From NCBI GenBank assembly GCA_013817115.1, contig JACDDG010000053.1, forward strand, positions 1-10,219: DNA of 10,219 bases, given 5' to 3'. A program made the position numbers and the translations under genes. Below are positions 1 to 6,332 of the stretch, piece after piece. The notes beneath the pieces were generated by a model. The model saw nothing but the letters and a program-made list of their open reading frames with translations, was not told the DNA's origin and did not search any database. The DNA comes from Parachlamydiaceae bacterium. Its GTDB lineage: Bacteria > Chlamydiota > Chlamydiia > Chlamydiales > Parachlamydiaceae. Positions within the stretch are counted from its first letter, which is position 1. Every line of letters begins with the position of its first letter.

Positions 1-112
1 TTTATGCGGCGTATCAGTCTCGATGAGGAAACAATCGACCGGAGAGCCGTATGCGCTAGTACCGCCCGTGCGGTTCGGAGGGAGGGGTGGTGAAAGCCAT
101 TCCTACCTCTAT
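1..112 (+). mobile_element. Group II intron, 3' end (domains V and VI)
   Basis: This is the 3' tail of a self-splicing group II intron; the rest, including any reverse transcriptase gene, lies before the window. Domain V is at 44-76: GAGCCGTAT (44-52) pairs with GTGCGGTTC (68-76), a two-base CC bulge (66-67) follows, then GCG/CGC (53-55/63-65) closes a 7-base loop. The catalytic AGC triad is at 45-47. Domain VI is G-rich then C-rich (77-112), with an unpaired A at 105 as candidate branch point. The intron would end in AT at 111-112, seven bases after that A, as expected for the AY end. A short stem CGAT/ATCG (about 21-37) precedes domain V and may be the base of domain IV. The domain V loop is not a standard GNRA tetraloop, so the copy may be diverged or inactive. 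Confidence 0.75.
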
Positions 113-185
113 TAAAAATTTTCAAGTAAAAAGCTCTGCTAGCTTCCCGCCTATGACTGGTGGAAGTAATTGAGAGCTTAAAAAA

Positions 186-1454
186 TTACTTTTCAATAAG
201 CTCGTTTGTCTTTTCTTTTGTCGTTGTCTTTGCCATTTCAGGAATTCTTAGCGTATAAGAATCAATCAAAACACCCTTAGAATCGATAGCTTCGAAAACC
301 TTTTTGTCTTCATCTAGCGTTACCAAAATAAAATGTCTTGCGGGGGCTATCTTAGCCAGATACCAAGCTTTCGTCGTTCTGGGATTGCGACCTTCTTCAA
401 TTCCCCAACCACCATCTCCTATGTAAAGAACTCCGCTAGGATCTTCTTTGCCACCTTTTAGAAGAACCGTGCGCTTATAAGCATGATCGTGATGCTCAAA
501 TGCTGCATGTAGATTATATTTATCAAAAAGTGGCACCCAATGTTCTCGAATCGCTGGACTCATTTTAGTGTTTTGTTCTCGAACGGAGGGATAAGCTGGG
601 ACATGGTAAAGTGCAAATTGATGAAGGAATGAATTTCTGGTTTTCAATGCCTCTTCAAGCCATGCAGTTTGCTTTCCATCAATCGGGTGAGTATGTCCCG
701 AATCCAAAATAGTTATGGCTAGATAGTCTCCGGCATCAAATGTGCGGTACCCCTGATTGCCAGGTGTTCTAAAAAGCGCATAATAAAAACGTGCGTTATC
801 CGGAGTCTGAAAGTACCTTCCTCTAGTGTCGTGGTTTCCAATTGCTGTTATCATTGGAATAAGAAATCCATCTGGTGTCACCATGGTTTGTTTCCAAACT
901 GTCAGCCATGTGAGCCATCGTTCGCCGTCTTCAGCAATGGCTGAATCTTTTTTTGCGGTATAGGCTAGATCTCCGCCAAGTAGCGCAAATGAGGGGGATT
1001 GCTTTGCAGCTTGGATGTTAGTTGCTTTGATGTCAGCAACTGAGTCATGAAAGACATCTCCTCCCTCAACAAATGAAAGAGGTTTTGCTAAAGTTGCTGG
1101 AAGAGTGCGAAATTTGTACTCTGGGCCGTTTGATCCAATCTGAAAGCGGTAGGCATTGCCTGGTAGAAGACCGATAATTTCGATGCGATGGAGTAAATAA
1201 GGAAATTTTTCAGGTAATTGAAAGTGGATAGCCGATGCCTCTTGCCATTGATCTTGTCCAATGCGTTGGAATTTGATGCGGTCATCTTTTTCATTTAAGC
1301 GAGAGATCCATTGGATAGTCATTGTGGTCGTTGGATCTCCTTGCCATGTCAAATAGAGCGCAGGTGGATCAAAATTAGGTGATGGAGATGGCGTGGAGTG
1401 CAACAAAGCTGTTGATGTAAGTGAAAAAAAAAGCAAAGAAAACATTGTAGACAT
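186..1454 (-). CDS. Secreted purple-acid-phosphatase-like metallophosphoesterase
   Basis: The 422-residue product is a predicted exported phosphatase that hydrolyses phosphate esters at a two-metal centre. Residues 1-20 form a hydrophobic export signal, unusual in lacking basic residues at its start. Residues about 28-118 look like the fibronectin-III-type N-terminal domain of purple acid phosphatases, and about 125-400 form the calcineurin-like catalytic domain. Candidate metal ligands are D133 (GGDVFHD), D162 and Y165 (GGDLAY, the GDxxY signature of the family), N207 and H208 (GNHD), H284 (YHVPAY), and H322 and H324 (HHDHAYKR). Two small departures are F135 instead of the second G of GDxG, and H321 instead of G in GHxH. 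The ATG at 1454 is chosen because GGGGAGGAG sits just upstream. The lysine-rich C-terminus (about 408-422) is extra. It appears monocistronic. Family confidence is high; substrate is unknown. Confidence 0.9.
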   Translation of the reverse strand: MSTMFSLLFFSLTSTALLHSTPSPSPNFDPPALYLTWQGDPTTTMTIQWISRLNEKDDRIKFQRIGQDQWQEASAIHFQLPEKFPYLLHRIEIIGLLPGNAYRFQIGSNGPEYKFRTLPATLAKPLSFVEGGDVFHDSVADIKATNIQAAKQSPSFALLGGDLAYTAKKDSAIAEDGERWLTWLTVWKQTMVTPDGFLIPMITAIGNHDTRGRYFQTPDNARFYYALFRTPGNQGYRTFDAGDYLAITILDSGHTHPIDGKQTAWLEEALKTRNSFLHQFALYHVPAYPSVREQNTKMSPAIREHWVPLFDKYNLHAAFEHHDHAYKRTVLLKGGKEDPSGVLYIGDGGWGIEEGRNPRTTKAWYLAKIAPARHFILVTLDEDKKVFEAIDSKGVLIDSYTLRIPEMAKTTTKEKTNELIEK

Positions 1455-1517
1455 GAGCTCCTCCCCTGAAGTTCCTATTCCTACCCTATACGGTAATTGC
1501 TAAATAAGCACTAGTTT

Positions 1518-1546
1518 TTTATTCTTTTTCGTAGCCATTATGTCAA
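1518..1546 (-). promoter_or_regulatory. Predicted sigma70-type promoter of the phosphatase gene
   Basis: Read on the minus strand, a perfect TTGACA (1541-1546) is followed by a 17-base spacer and AATAAA (1518-1523), a 4/6 match to the -10 consensus. Transcription would start near 1511, leaving about 57 bases of leader before the ATG. The -35 is strong and the -10 weak. Confidence 0.4.
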
Positions 1547-1559
1547 TTGGCTGCAAGCT

Positions 1560-1724
1560 ATGAGCAAGTTCTACGAATTACATTATAAGGGAGTTCCCTA
1601 TGGCATCGAAACTATAGAAACAACGGCTTCTTTGACATCATCTGTCAACAATAACATTATAAATGGAAAAAGCACTATCAAAGCATCAAAAGCACCAAAA
1701 ATGATACAAGTCTACGCTAGATAA
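1560..1724 (+). CDS. Possible small protein, 54 codons (doubtful)
   Basis: An ATG-to-TAA frame would encode 54 residues beginning MSKFYELHYKG and ending KMIQVYAR. Its composition is protein-like: aromatic and charged at the N-terminus, Ser/Thr/Asn/Lys-rich in the second half. It has no hydrophobic segment, no cysteine, and no clear Shine-Dalgarno sequence before the ATG. The start lies just upstream of the divergent phosphatase promoter and no plus-strand promoter is evident. It may be a real small gene, the remnant of a longer one, or chance. I do not recognise the sequence. Confidence 0.25.
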   Translation: MSKFYELHYKGVPYGIETIETTASLTSSVNNNIINGKSTIKASKAPKMIQVYAR

Positions 1725-1807
1725 TCATTTCTAAAAGTCTTTTAATTAACCCTCACTGTCATTAAATACAAAATCATTTTTCATTAGATATTTTTTTCAT
1801 GTAGCAT

Positions 1808-1835
1808 TTGCAAAAATGCTGATCTATGATATTAT
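1808..1835 (+). promoter_or_regulatory. Predicted promoter of the 526-residue exported protein
   Basis: TTGCAA (1808-1813, 4/6) and TATTAT (1830-1835, 5/6) are 16 bases apart, with a start expected near 1842 and a leader of about 26 bases. A small stem-loop, AGCATTT / GCAA / AAATGCT (1803-1820), overlaps the -35 and could bind a regulator. The in-frame ATG at 1826 lies inside this promoter, another reason to prefer the start at 1868. Confidence 0.4.
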
Positions 1836-1867
1836 TAAAAAGAGTAATTATTAAAATTAGGTTTTAT

Positions 1868-3448
1868 ATGAAAAAAAATTTTTTGTTTTTGTTCGCGATG
1901 TTTTGCTTAATGTTTACAAATGTTTATTCAGCAGAGAATCGAAGATTTGAGAAGCTTTTTGAGTCCAAAGCTACAGGGGTTTCGCAAACGGAGCTCTATT
2001 TAAAAGTTCATCCTTTTGAAAAAATTGAAAAAAAATTAGGTAGATTTAATTCACAAGTATCTTTTGTGACTGATAAAATGATAGATATGGAAACTAATAG
2101 TGGTTTTTTTGGCTATCATGGATGCACACAACGCTATAGAATTTTTCAAGATATTTTAAGAGCCGTTTTTGAAGAGACTATGGATTTTGAAATTCCTGCT
2201 GACTTTCAATTTTTGAGAATTCCTGGTGATGAAATGTTTGCTTTAAAAAATAATAAGCAAAGTTTCTATAAACTTTTTGACCGGAAGCCTGCTTCAAGAG
2301 AAAATAGAAATAAAATTATTGATGCGTTGTTCTTACAACCTTTTAACGAAGGCTTCCGCAGTTCTATCGCAATTAAAGATTTATCAAGTGAAGAAAATAA
2401 TGAATTATGGATACTTGCAGAAGATTTTGTAGAAAATTTAGATAGTCTAGCTATGGAAGACTACTACGATTTTGAATTTGAAGAAAAGGATGGAATAAAA
2501 AGTTTAGGAATTTTTGAGCATGAAATCCCAAATCAAAATAGCATGAAGTCAATTCAAAAGAAATTACAAATGATGATGCATTGGGTCGATAAGCAAAAAA
2601 ATAAAAGTGAAGATTCAGTCCAGGCATTAGCGATTCCAAGCATAGCTGTTGAGAGAATCACAAAAATCTATGTAAATGTCTTAAGTAAAATTAAAACTAA
2701 AAATTTTAATTATGCTGCAGTAAAATCGCAAATTGCCAAAAATTATACATTCAGAAATTTATTATTTAGTACTTATAAGCTTACTTATAATGAAATGAAT
2801 GCCCCATTGTTGAATTATTTTTTTCCTTATAATGATACAAGATCTGAGCAGCAGTCACGTATTATCTGTATAAACATTCCCCTTTACGGGAATTATCATC
2901 GCTCAGATGAAAGTTCTGTTAAAATATTTTTAAATGATAATTCGATTGAGGGTGGTGATAGCCATGTGATGGGATTATTGGCTAACTATTTTGAAAATAT
3001 TGGACTCAACAAAGATCTTCCTTTGGAATTGCGTCGAATTGCGGTAACGGAAATAAGCAATGCAAAAAATAAACACGGATGCATTATGCAATTTTTTGAT
3101 GTTTCAGAAAATAATGGAGAAGTTCCACTTCAGGGCGTTAATTCTGCAGCGTATGTTTCGCATACATTTGGAATACCATTGAAGAATTTTGAACCCTCAC
3201 AGCTTCTATATGGAGAGGTGCCTATACGTCGTAAGGAGTTGGATTTGCAATTGAGATTGATTCCAAGCAATCATACGACATTAAATCCGTATGGATTTTT
3301 GCGTGTGGTACGTCACGATACTCTTGATCCAGAAATATCAAAAAAAATAATTTCTAAGATGCGTGATAGGTTAAAAACTGGCATTGTAGATGCTGACAAG
3401 CTAAATACGTATAAAGCTGAAATGGATATGACTTGGAGTCTAGATTAA
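1868..3448 (+). CDS. Exported protein of unknown function, effector-like (526 aa)
   Basis: I do not recognise this gene with certainty. The ATG at 1868 is preferred to the in-frame ATG at 1826 because it gives a classical signal peptide (MKKN, then a hydrophobic stretch to about residue 20, cleavage near YSA-EN). A weak AGG lies a few bases upstream. The mature protein is soluble and charged, with no further membrane segment. Conserved-looking blocks are FGYHGCTQRYR (81-91), FQFLRIPGD (113-121), RIICINIPLYGN (331-342), AAYVSHTFGIPL (427-438) and a C-terminal block with DLQLRL (459-464), TTLNPYGFL (470-478) and VVRHD (480-484). Residues 160-330 look helical and acidic/lysine-rich. YHG resembles the His-Gly motif of diphtheria-toxin-type ADP-ribosyltransferases, but no convincing downstream Tyr/Glu motifs are visible. 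The gene is more AT-rich than the phosphatase, which may indicate transfer. It is isolated, with a repeat element after its stop. Confidence 0.85.
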   Translation: MKKNFLFLFAMFCLMFTNVYSAENRRFEKLFESKATGVSQTELYLKVHPFEKIEKKLGRFNSQVSFVTDKMIDMETNSGFFGYHGCTQRYRIFQDILRAVFEETMDFEIPADFQFLRIPGDEMFALKNNKQSFYKLFDRKPASRENRNKIIDALFLQPFNEGFRSSIAIKDLSSEENNELWILAEDFVENLDSLAMEDYYDFEFEEKDGIKSLGIFEHEIPNQNSMKSIQKKLQMMMHWVDKQKNKSEDSVQALAIPSIAVERITKIYVNVLSKIKTKNFNYAAVKSQIAKNYTFRNLLFSTYKLTYNEMNAPLLNYFFPYNDTRSEQQSRIICINIPLYGNYHRSDESSVKIFLNDNSIEGGDSHVMGLLANYFENIGLNKDLPLELRRIAVTEISNAKNKHGCIMQFFDVSENNGEVPLQGVNSAAYVSHTFGIPLKNFEPSQLLYGEVPIRRKELDLQLRLIPSNHTTLNPYGFLRVVRHDTLDPEISKKIISKMRDRLKTGIVDADKLNTYKAEMDMTWSLD

Positions 3449-3479
3449 GATTAAGGGCTATTATTGTATTATTGTAGCG

Positions 3480-3507
3480 GAGGCACGGGATTGAAATGCC
3501 GTGCCTC
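3480..3507. repeat. Outer hairpin, left copy
   Basis: GAGGCACGG (3480-3488) and CCGTGCCTC (3499-3507) form a perfect 9-bp stem around a 10-base loop that contains TTGAAAT. It starts 32 bases after the stop of the plus-strand gene and could end its transcript, but no T-tract follows. The same GCACGG/CCGTGC stem occurs at 3942-3965. Confidence 0.7.
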
Positions 3508-3941
3508 AATATACTGCAAGCCCAGAAGATAGCAAAATTGTTGCATGGAATTAAAATGCTAGCAAACTGTAGAGTAATGCAGCCATAAAACATAACTCGA
3601 AAATCTTTTTGTAGCCCATAGCAAGGCTCTGCCGCAACTATGGGAAGGCAAAGGTGCCTCTGTCCCTTGGTAGGAGGACTTCTTATTTTAGCCCCAAACA
3701 TTTTTGTAAAGCAACTTCTCAGCGTTATATGCGGGCCACTAATGAATTTGAGCTGTCCTTGGGTGCCATGAAAAGAAGTCACCCTACCCTGCCCGGGGGG
3801 GCAGAGGCAGTCTTTGCTTTCTTACAGACGCGGGAGAGCCTTACTGTGGGCCATAAAAAGATTTTCGAGTTACGTTTTTGGCTGAATTACTTTAGATTGC
3901 TAGGATCTTGAACGTGGCTGACCTTTTTTAAGGCTATCAAT

Positions 3942-3965
3942 GCACGGCATTGAAAAATGCCGTGC
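3942..3965. repeat. Outer hairpin, right copy
   Basis: GCACGGCAT (3942-3950) and ATGCCGTGC (3957-3965) form a perfect 9-bp stem with loop TGAAAA. It lies 30 bases beyond the stop codon of the caspase-like gene in that gene's direction, so it may terminate that operon, although a T-run does not follow directly. Confidence 0.7.
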
Positions 3966-3994
3966 TACAACTAATTAGATTCTAAAAATAGCCT

Positions 3995-4813
3995 TTAATG
4001 CAGATCTATCACATATTGCGGCGTTTGAATGATTTTGGAACCGTAACTTTTCATGTAAGTGCCGACTCGAACTTCTAGCTGAGAAAATACGTCCTCCCAG
4101 GCAGCGTTTGATTTTCTTTTAACAACTTCTTGTAAGCTTTCTAATAATCCCATCGTCATAAAGCTGCCAACGTTGTTTACACCCCAAGCAGATGTTCCCG
4201 GAAGCGAACCGGAAGCTATTATAACACCAGACGAATCTAAGAATAATTTTTTGTAGTTTTGCTTTTCGTAACTTTTCATAAAATATTGCGCACCTAGTGC
4301 TGACGGAGAATCAAGTGTCTTAATTTGACCCCCATTAACGTATACATTACAAGAATCAGCTAAAGCGATCAACAAACGAGGATTTTTTTCGCGGATGCTA
4401 TTAACTATGTAATCTAGCTCGACTCCAGTGTAATCTTCACCAAAAAACAAATTCGGCCATTGACTGGATTTGTCATGAGTACGATATCCATGCATAGAAA
4501 AAAAGGCGATGACAACATCGTCAGGATTTACTTCCAATTGCTCAATTTGCTTTATAACCTGCTGAGGTTTGGCCGACTTGCCATATGTCATGACTACGTT
4601 CAATTCAAGTCCTGTTAAATCAGCAGCTCTACTCAGCTCTTGATGCATGTTATCAATGTTGATCTTCATTGCCTTTCCTAAGGCTTGATCATTTGTATCA
4701 CCCACTAGCACTGCATGCAAAGTCGCAGCATCAAGTGGTGTTATAGCTGAACATAATCCCAGCACTAAAGTGCAAAAAAAGGTAATACCTGTTTGTTTAA
4801 ATCGATTTAACAT
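3995..4813 (-). CDS. Exported caspase/metacaspase-like cysteine peptidase (C14)
   Basis: The 272-residue product is a predicted periplasmic or secreted caspase-fold protease. Residues 1-29 form a signal peptide (basic start, hydrophobic core, cleavage near LDA-A). The p20-like domain begins with strand LHAVLVGD (32-39). The catalytic pair is visible: H108 in FFSMHGY (104-110) and C155 in LADSCN (151-156). D153-S-C matches the DxC context of metacaspases. Later family-type elements are ASGS near 200-203, GSFMT (216-220) and the C-terminal QTPQ (263-266). It is close to a minimal C14 domain. A longer frame starting at 4879 would overlap the lipoprotein gene; the ATG at 4813 is chosen because AGGAG lies 8 bases upstream and the signal peptide then starts correctly. 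The gap to the upstream lipoprotein gene is 16 bases, so they are co-transcribed. Substrate unknown; a basic P1 preference is only an inference. Confidence 0.88.
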   Translation of the reverse strand: MLNRFKQTGITFFCTLVLGLCSAITPLDAATLHAVLVGDTNDQALGKAMKINIDNMHQELSRAADLTGLELNVVMTYGKSAKPQQVIKQIEQLEVNPDDVVIAFFSMHGYRTHDKSSQWPNLFFGEDYTGVELDYIVNSIREKNPRLLIALADSCNVYVNGGQIKTLDSPSALGAQYFMKSYEKQNYKKLFLDSSGVIIASGSLPGTSAWGVNNVGSFMTMGLLESLQEVVKRKSNAAWEDVFSQLEVRVGTYMKSYGSKIIQTPQYVIDLH

Positions 4814-4829
4814 TAAAGACTCCTGGAAT

Positions 4830-5345
4830 TTATAAATTATGTGGGTACTTATTTTCAAGTTTTTGCATAAAACTATCAAAACCTATTTTTGCTGGATCGT
4901 AATCTAAAATGAGCGTGCTGCCGTCCTTCTGGTCTTTTTCGATGATTTTAAGTTGATCACCAGCAGGACTCAATAATACTATTAAATCCCCCATATTTTC
5001 TTTATGAAATTGAAATCCTATAGTCGGCAGGAAGATGGTCAGTTTACTTATTTCTTTGACATAGTGGTCATCATTCATCAGAAGCTTATGCAATTCCAAT
5101 TTTAGCTCATTTGAAAGCAATATTTCTGGCGTGATCACGGCATAATGTGGAAAAGAACGTTTTGGACTGACATAAAAGAAAGAAACAGAATCGGGATTAT
5201 TAAGCACTCCCATCACATCCTTTCCTATTTTTGATTCTATAAAAATTGATTTTGACACATGCTGCTCCCGTTTATGTTGCTGGCAAGCTTGCAAAGACAT
5301 AATCAGTAGGCCCGAGAAAAGTAGGGCAACGATTGTTTTAATCAT
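4830..5345 (-). CDS. Small lipoprotein, first gene of the caspase operon
   Basis: The 171-residue product has a lipoprotein signal peptide ending in the lipobox L18-Q-A-C21, so it should be acylated on C21 and anchored in an envelope membrane. The mature part (about 150 residues) has a basic linker (QQHKREQH, 22-29) and then a compact mixed alpha/beta-looking domain without extra cysteines or membrane segments. I recognise no family. The start at 5345 has GAGGA five bases upstream. It is the promoter-proximal gene of a two-gene unit with the caspase-like protease 16 bases downstream, so a partner, anchor, substrate or inhibitor of that protease is a reasonable but unproven guess. Confidence 0.82.
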   Translation of the reverse strand: MIKTIVALLFSGLLIMSLQACQQHKREQHVSKSIFIESKIGKDVMGVLNNPDSVSFFYVSPKRSFPHYAVITPEILLSNELKLELHKLLMNDDHYVKEISKLTIFLPTIGFQFHKENMGDLIVLLSPAGDQLKIIEKDQKDGSTLILDYDPAKIGFDSFMQKLENKYPHNL

Positions 5346-5433
5346 GAAATCCTCATTTAGAAAATATTAAAATTTTTAGTATCAATTTTATGTAATAGTA
5401 AAAAGCACTTTTTCCGTTGCATGGAATATTTTA

Positions 5434-5462
5434 ATTATACGTGCAATCAGGAAAAGAATCAA
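5434..5462 (-). promoter_or_regulatory. Predicted promoter of the lipoprotein-caspase operon
   Basis: On the minus strand TTGATT (5457-5462, 4/6) is followed by exactly 17 bases and a perfect TATAAT (5434-5439). The start would be near 5427, giving a leader of about 82 bases. The leader contains a small AAAAA-GTGC-TTTTT palindrome near 5402-5415. The -35 touches the large palindrome at 5462-5487. Confidence 0.55.
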
Positions 5463-5487
5463 TGCTTATTAGCATGCTAATAAGCAT
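5462..5487. promoter_or_regulatory. Perfect 26-bp palindrome beside the operon promoter
   Basis: The half site ATGCTTATTAGCA is followed immediately by its reverse complement with no spacer. A third copy of the half element AATAAGCAT is at 5491-5499, three bases further. The palindrome shares one base with the -35 of the lipoprotein-caspase promoter and begins about 28 bases after the stop of the glycine-zipper gene. It could be an operator for a dimeric regulator of the operon, a terminator stem for the gene before it, or both. The absence of a loop favours protein binding. Confidence 0.5.
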
Positions 5488-5514
5488 GCCAATAAGCATA
5501 TTTCAAAGAATCTT

Positions 5515-6024
5515 TTAATAATTTACAACTGAATTATCAGGAATAAGCCGCGGGCGACCTTGATAACCAACAATCATCAACACTGGTTGACCTGGATTAA
5601 ACAGGACATCCATTCCTTGAATGACGACTCTTAATTCACCATTGCTAAGTTGGACGACGTATTCATAAGCATTTTGAGAGCTAAGGTCTTTTTCGATGCT
5701 AGCTCCAACCGCAAAACCTAATAATGCTCCTGCAACTGTTGCAATACCGTTTCCCGAACCTCTTCCAATTTGATTACCAATCACAGCTCCGGTGACACCA
5801 CCAGCAACCATTCCAGCAGTATTTTCCTCTAATTTTTCAGAGTTTTGGATTCGAACCTGGCGTACACTGACGATTATCCCTTGGTAGGCTTCAGAAGCCT
5901 CGAACACGCAATCTTCCGAATAAACATGTGATGAAATTTGGCGGGCGCATCCTGTAAATAATCCTACTGTGGAGCACACTGTGATCAACAACAATGAAGT
6001 GCGAGCTATTTTTGAAAGTTTCAT
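5515..6024 (-). CDS. Glycine-zipper outer-membrane lipoprotein (17 kDa antigen/SlyB-like)
   Basis: The 169-residue product starts with a lipoprotein signal peptide; F23-T-G-C26 is the lipobox, with Phe at -3 being slightly unusual. Residues 70-109 form a glycine-zipper double membrane segment (AGMVAGGVTGAVIG, then AGALLGFAVGAS) of the type found in Rickettsia 17 kDa antigen and SlyB-like proteins. The C-terminal 60 residues (YEYVVQLSNGELRVVIQG, then FNPGQPV) match the small beta domain that follows the zipper in this family. The likely role is outer-membrane integrity. The start is supported by AGGAT six bases upstream. The gene has its own promoter and is separated from the next gene by 169 bases, so it is probably a single-gene unit. 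No symbol is assigned because several paralogous families share this design. Confidence 0.88.
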   Translation of the reverse strand: MKLSKIARTSLLLITVCSTVGLFTGCARQISSHVYSEDCVFEASEAYQGIIVSVRQVRIQNSEKLEENTAGMVAGGVTGAVIGNQIGRGSGNGIATVAGALLGFAVGASIEKDLSSQNAYEYVVQLSNGELRVVIQGMDVLFNPGQPVLMIVGYQGRPRLIPDNSVVNY

Positions 6025-6057
6025 TTTTATCCTGTAAGTTAAAATGTTGGCTTTATG

Positions 6058-6073
6058 TGTTAATATATTAACA
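6058..6073. promoter_or_regulatory. 16-bp palindrome over the -10 region (operator candidate)
   Basis: TGTTAATATATTAACA is a perfect palindrome lying over the -10 element and predicted start of the glycine-zipper gene, where a repressor would block RNA polymerase. AT-rich palindromes also arise by chance, so this is tentative. Confidence 0.35.
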
Positions 6074-6093
6074 AGTTAGGATAATTTTGTCAT
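6065..6093 (-). promoter_or_regulatory. Predicted promoter of the glycine-zipper lipoprotein gene
   Basis: On the minus strand ATGACA (6088-6093, 5/6) is separated by 17 bases from TAATAT (6065-6070, 4/6). Transcription would begin near 6058, about 33 bases before the start codon. The -10 lies inside the palindrome at 6058-6073. Confidence 0.4.
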
Positions 6094-6185
6094 GGTATTC
6101 TGCATTTTAGCCCTTTTTACGGTGATATGCTTCTAATTAAAAATTTAAGACGATTTTTAAAAAAATATAGTTCAGAGGGGGATGC

Positions 6186-6283
6186 TCCGGAAAATACTTC
6201 AGGGTAGATATACTCGCTGAAACATCCTAAAAAAATTTATTTAATAATGAGAAATTTTTAGGATTAAAGCGAGAATTTTTCGG
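6186..6283. repeat. Nested imperfect inverted repeat
   Basis: The inner arms ATCCTAAAAAAATTT (6224-6238) and AAATTTTTAGGAT (6252-6264) pair around a 13-base loop. A second layer CTCGCT (6213-6218) and AGCGAG (6268-6273) flanks them, and an outer, less exact layer CCGGAAAAT near 6187 and ATTTTTCGG near 6275 closes the structure. The layers are separated by unequal unpaired stretches. It may be a terminator region for the 564-residue gene or the remains of a small mobile element. Confidence 0.5.
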
Positions 6284-6316
6284 TTAAGGCTTGTACAACG
6301 CATGAAGCTTTGGTTA

Positions 6317-6332
6317 AAGTGGACAAGTGGAC
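6317..6332. repeat. Tandem 8-mer AAGTGGAC x2 within a short inverted repeat
   Basis: AAGTGGAC occurs twice in a row, and AAAGTG (6316-6321) is mirrored by CACTTT (6332-6337). GTCCACTT-type sequences occur at the ends of some insertion sequences, so this could be an IS scar, but no transposase sequence is visible nearby. Confidence 0.4.

Larger units (their letters stand above)
1455..1867. other. Divergent intergenic region (413 bases)
   Basis: This gap separates the divergent phosphatase gene and plus-strand exported-protein gene. It holds one promoter candidate for each neighbour, one doubtful short reading frame (1560-1724), and an AT-rich tract from about 1730 to 1800. I see no RNA gene or mobile-element end. 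Confidence 0.7.
3472..3970. repeat. Long imperfect palindrome: two inverted copies of a repeat
   Basis: The region between two convergent genes is a large inverted repeat. The left core arm (3559-3684) and the reverse complement of the right core arm (3773-3903) align over about 126 and 131 bases, both running from CTAGCAA to GACTTCTT and sharing the 18-base block AACTCGAAAATCTTTTT with neighbours on either side. Weaker similarity extends inward (TTTTAGCCCCAAA against TTCATGGCACCCAAG) and outward. Each copy has an outer hairpin built on GCACGG/CCGTGC, and both outer ends carry TTGTAG. The central part (3685-3772) is unpaired. This fits two diverged inverted copies of a roughly 230-base repeat, or a MITE-like element. 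An 85-codon plus-strand frame inside it (3654-3911) is probably a by-product. It may also serve as a bidirectional terminator. Confidence 0.8.

Noticed and set aside
174..203. GAGCTTA/TAAGCTC stem as terminator of the phosphatase gene
   Set aside because: The 7-bp stem encloses the stop codon in a 16-base loop and has no following T-run, so it is too weak to call.
1826..1867. Upstream ATG extending the 526-residue protein by 14 residues
   Set aside because: It sits within the predicted promoter and would bury the signal peptide behind a charged extension; the ATG at 1868 gives a normal signal peptide.
3354..3782. 142-codon minus-strand frame
   Set aside because: It overlaps the end of the 526-residue gene and the left repeat arm, has odd cysteine-rich composition and no ribosome site.
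3654..3911. 85-codon plus-strand reading frame inside the long palindrome
   Set aside because: It spans the centre and right arm of the inverted repeat, has no ribosome site, and its sequence is largely explained by the repeat.
4814..4879. Upstream start extending the caspase-like protein by 22 residues
   Set aside because: It overlaps the lipoprotein gene by about 50 bases and spoils the signal peptide, while the ATG at 4813 has AGGAG at proper spacing.
5462..5499. CRISPR-like repeats (three AATAAGCAT half elements)
   Set aside because: The copies are 9 bases long, partly inverted and without spacer-length intervals; no CRISPR array is present in the window.
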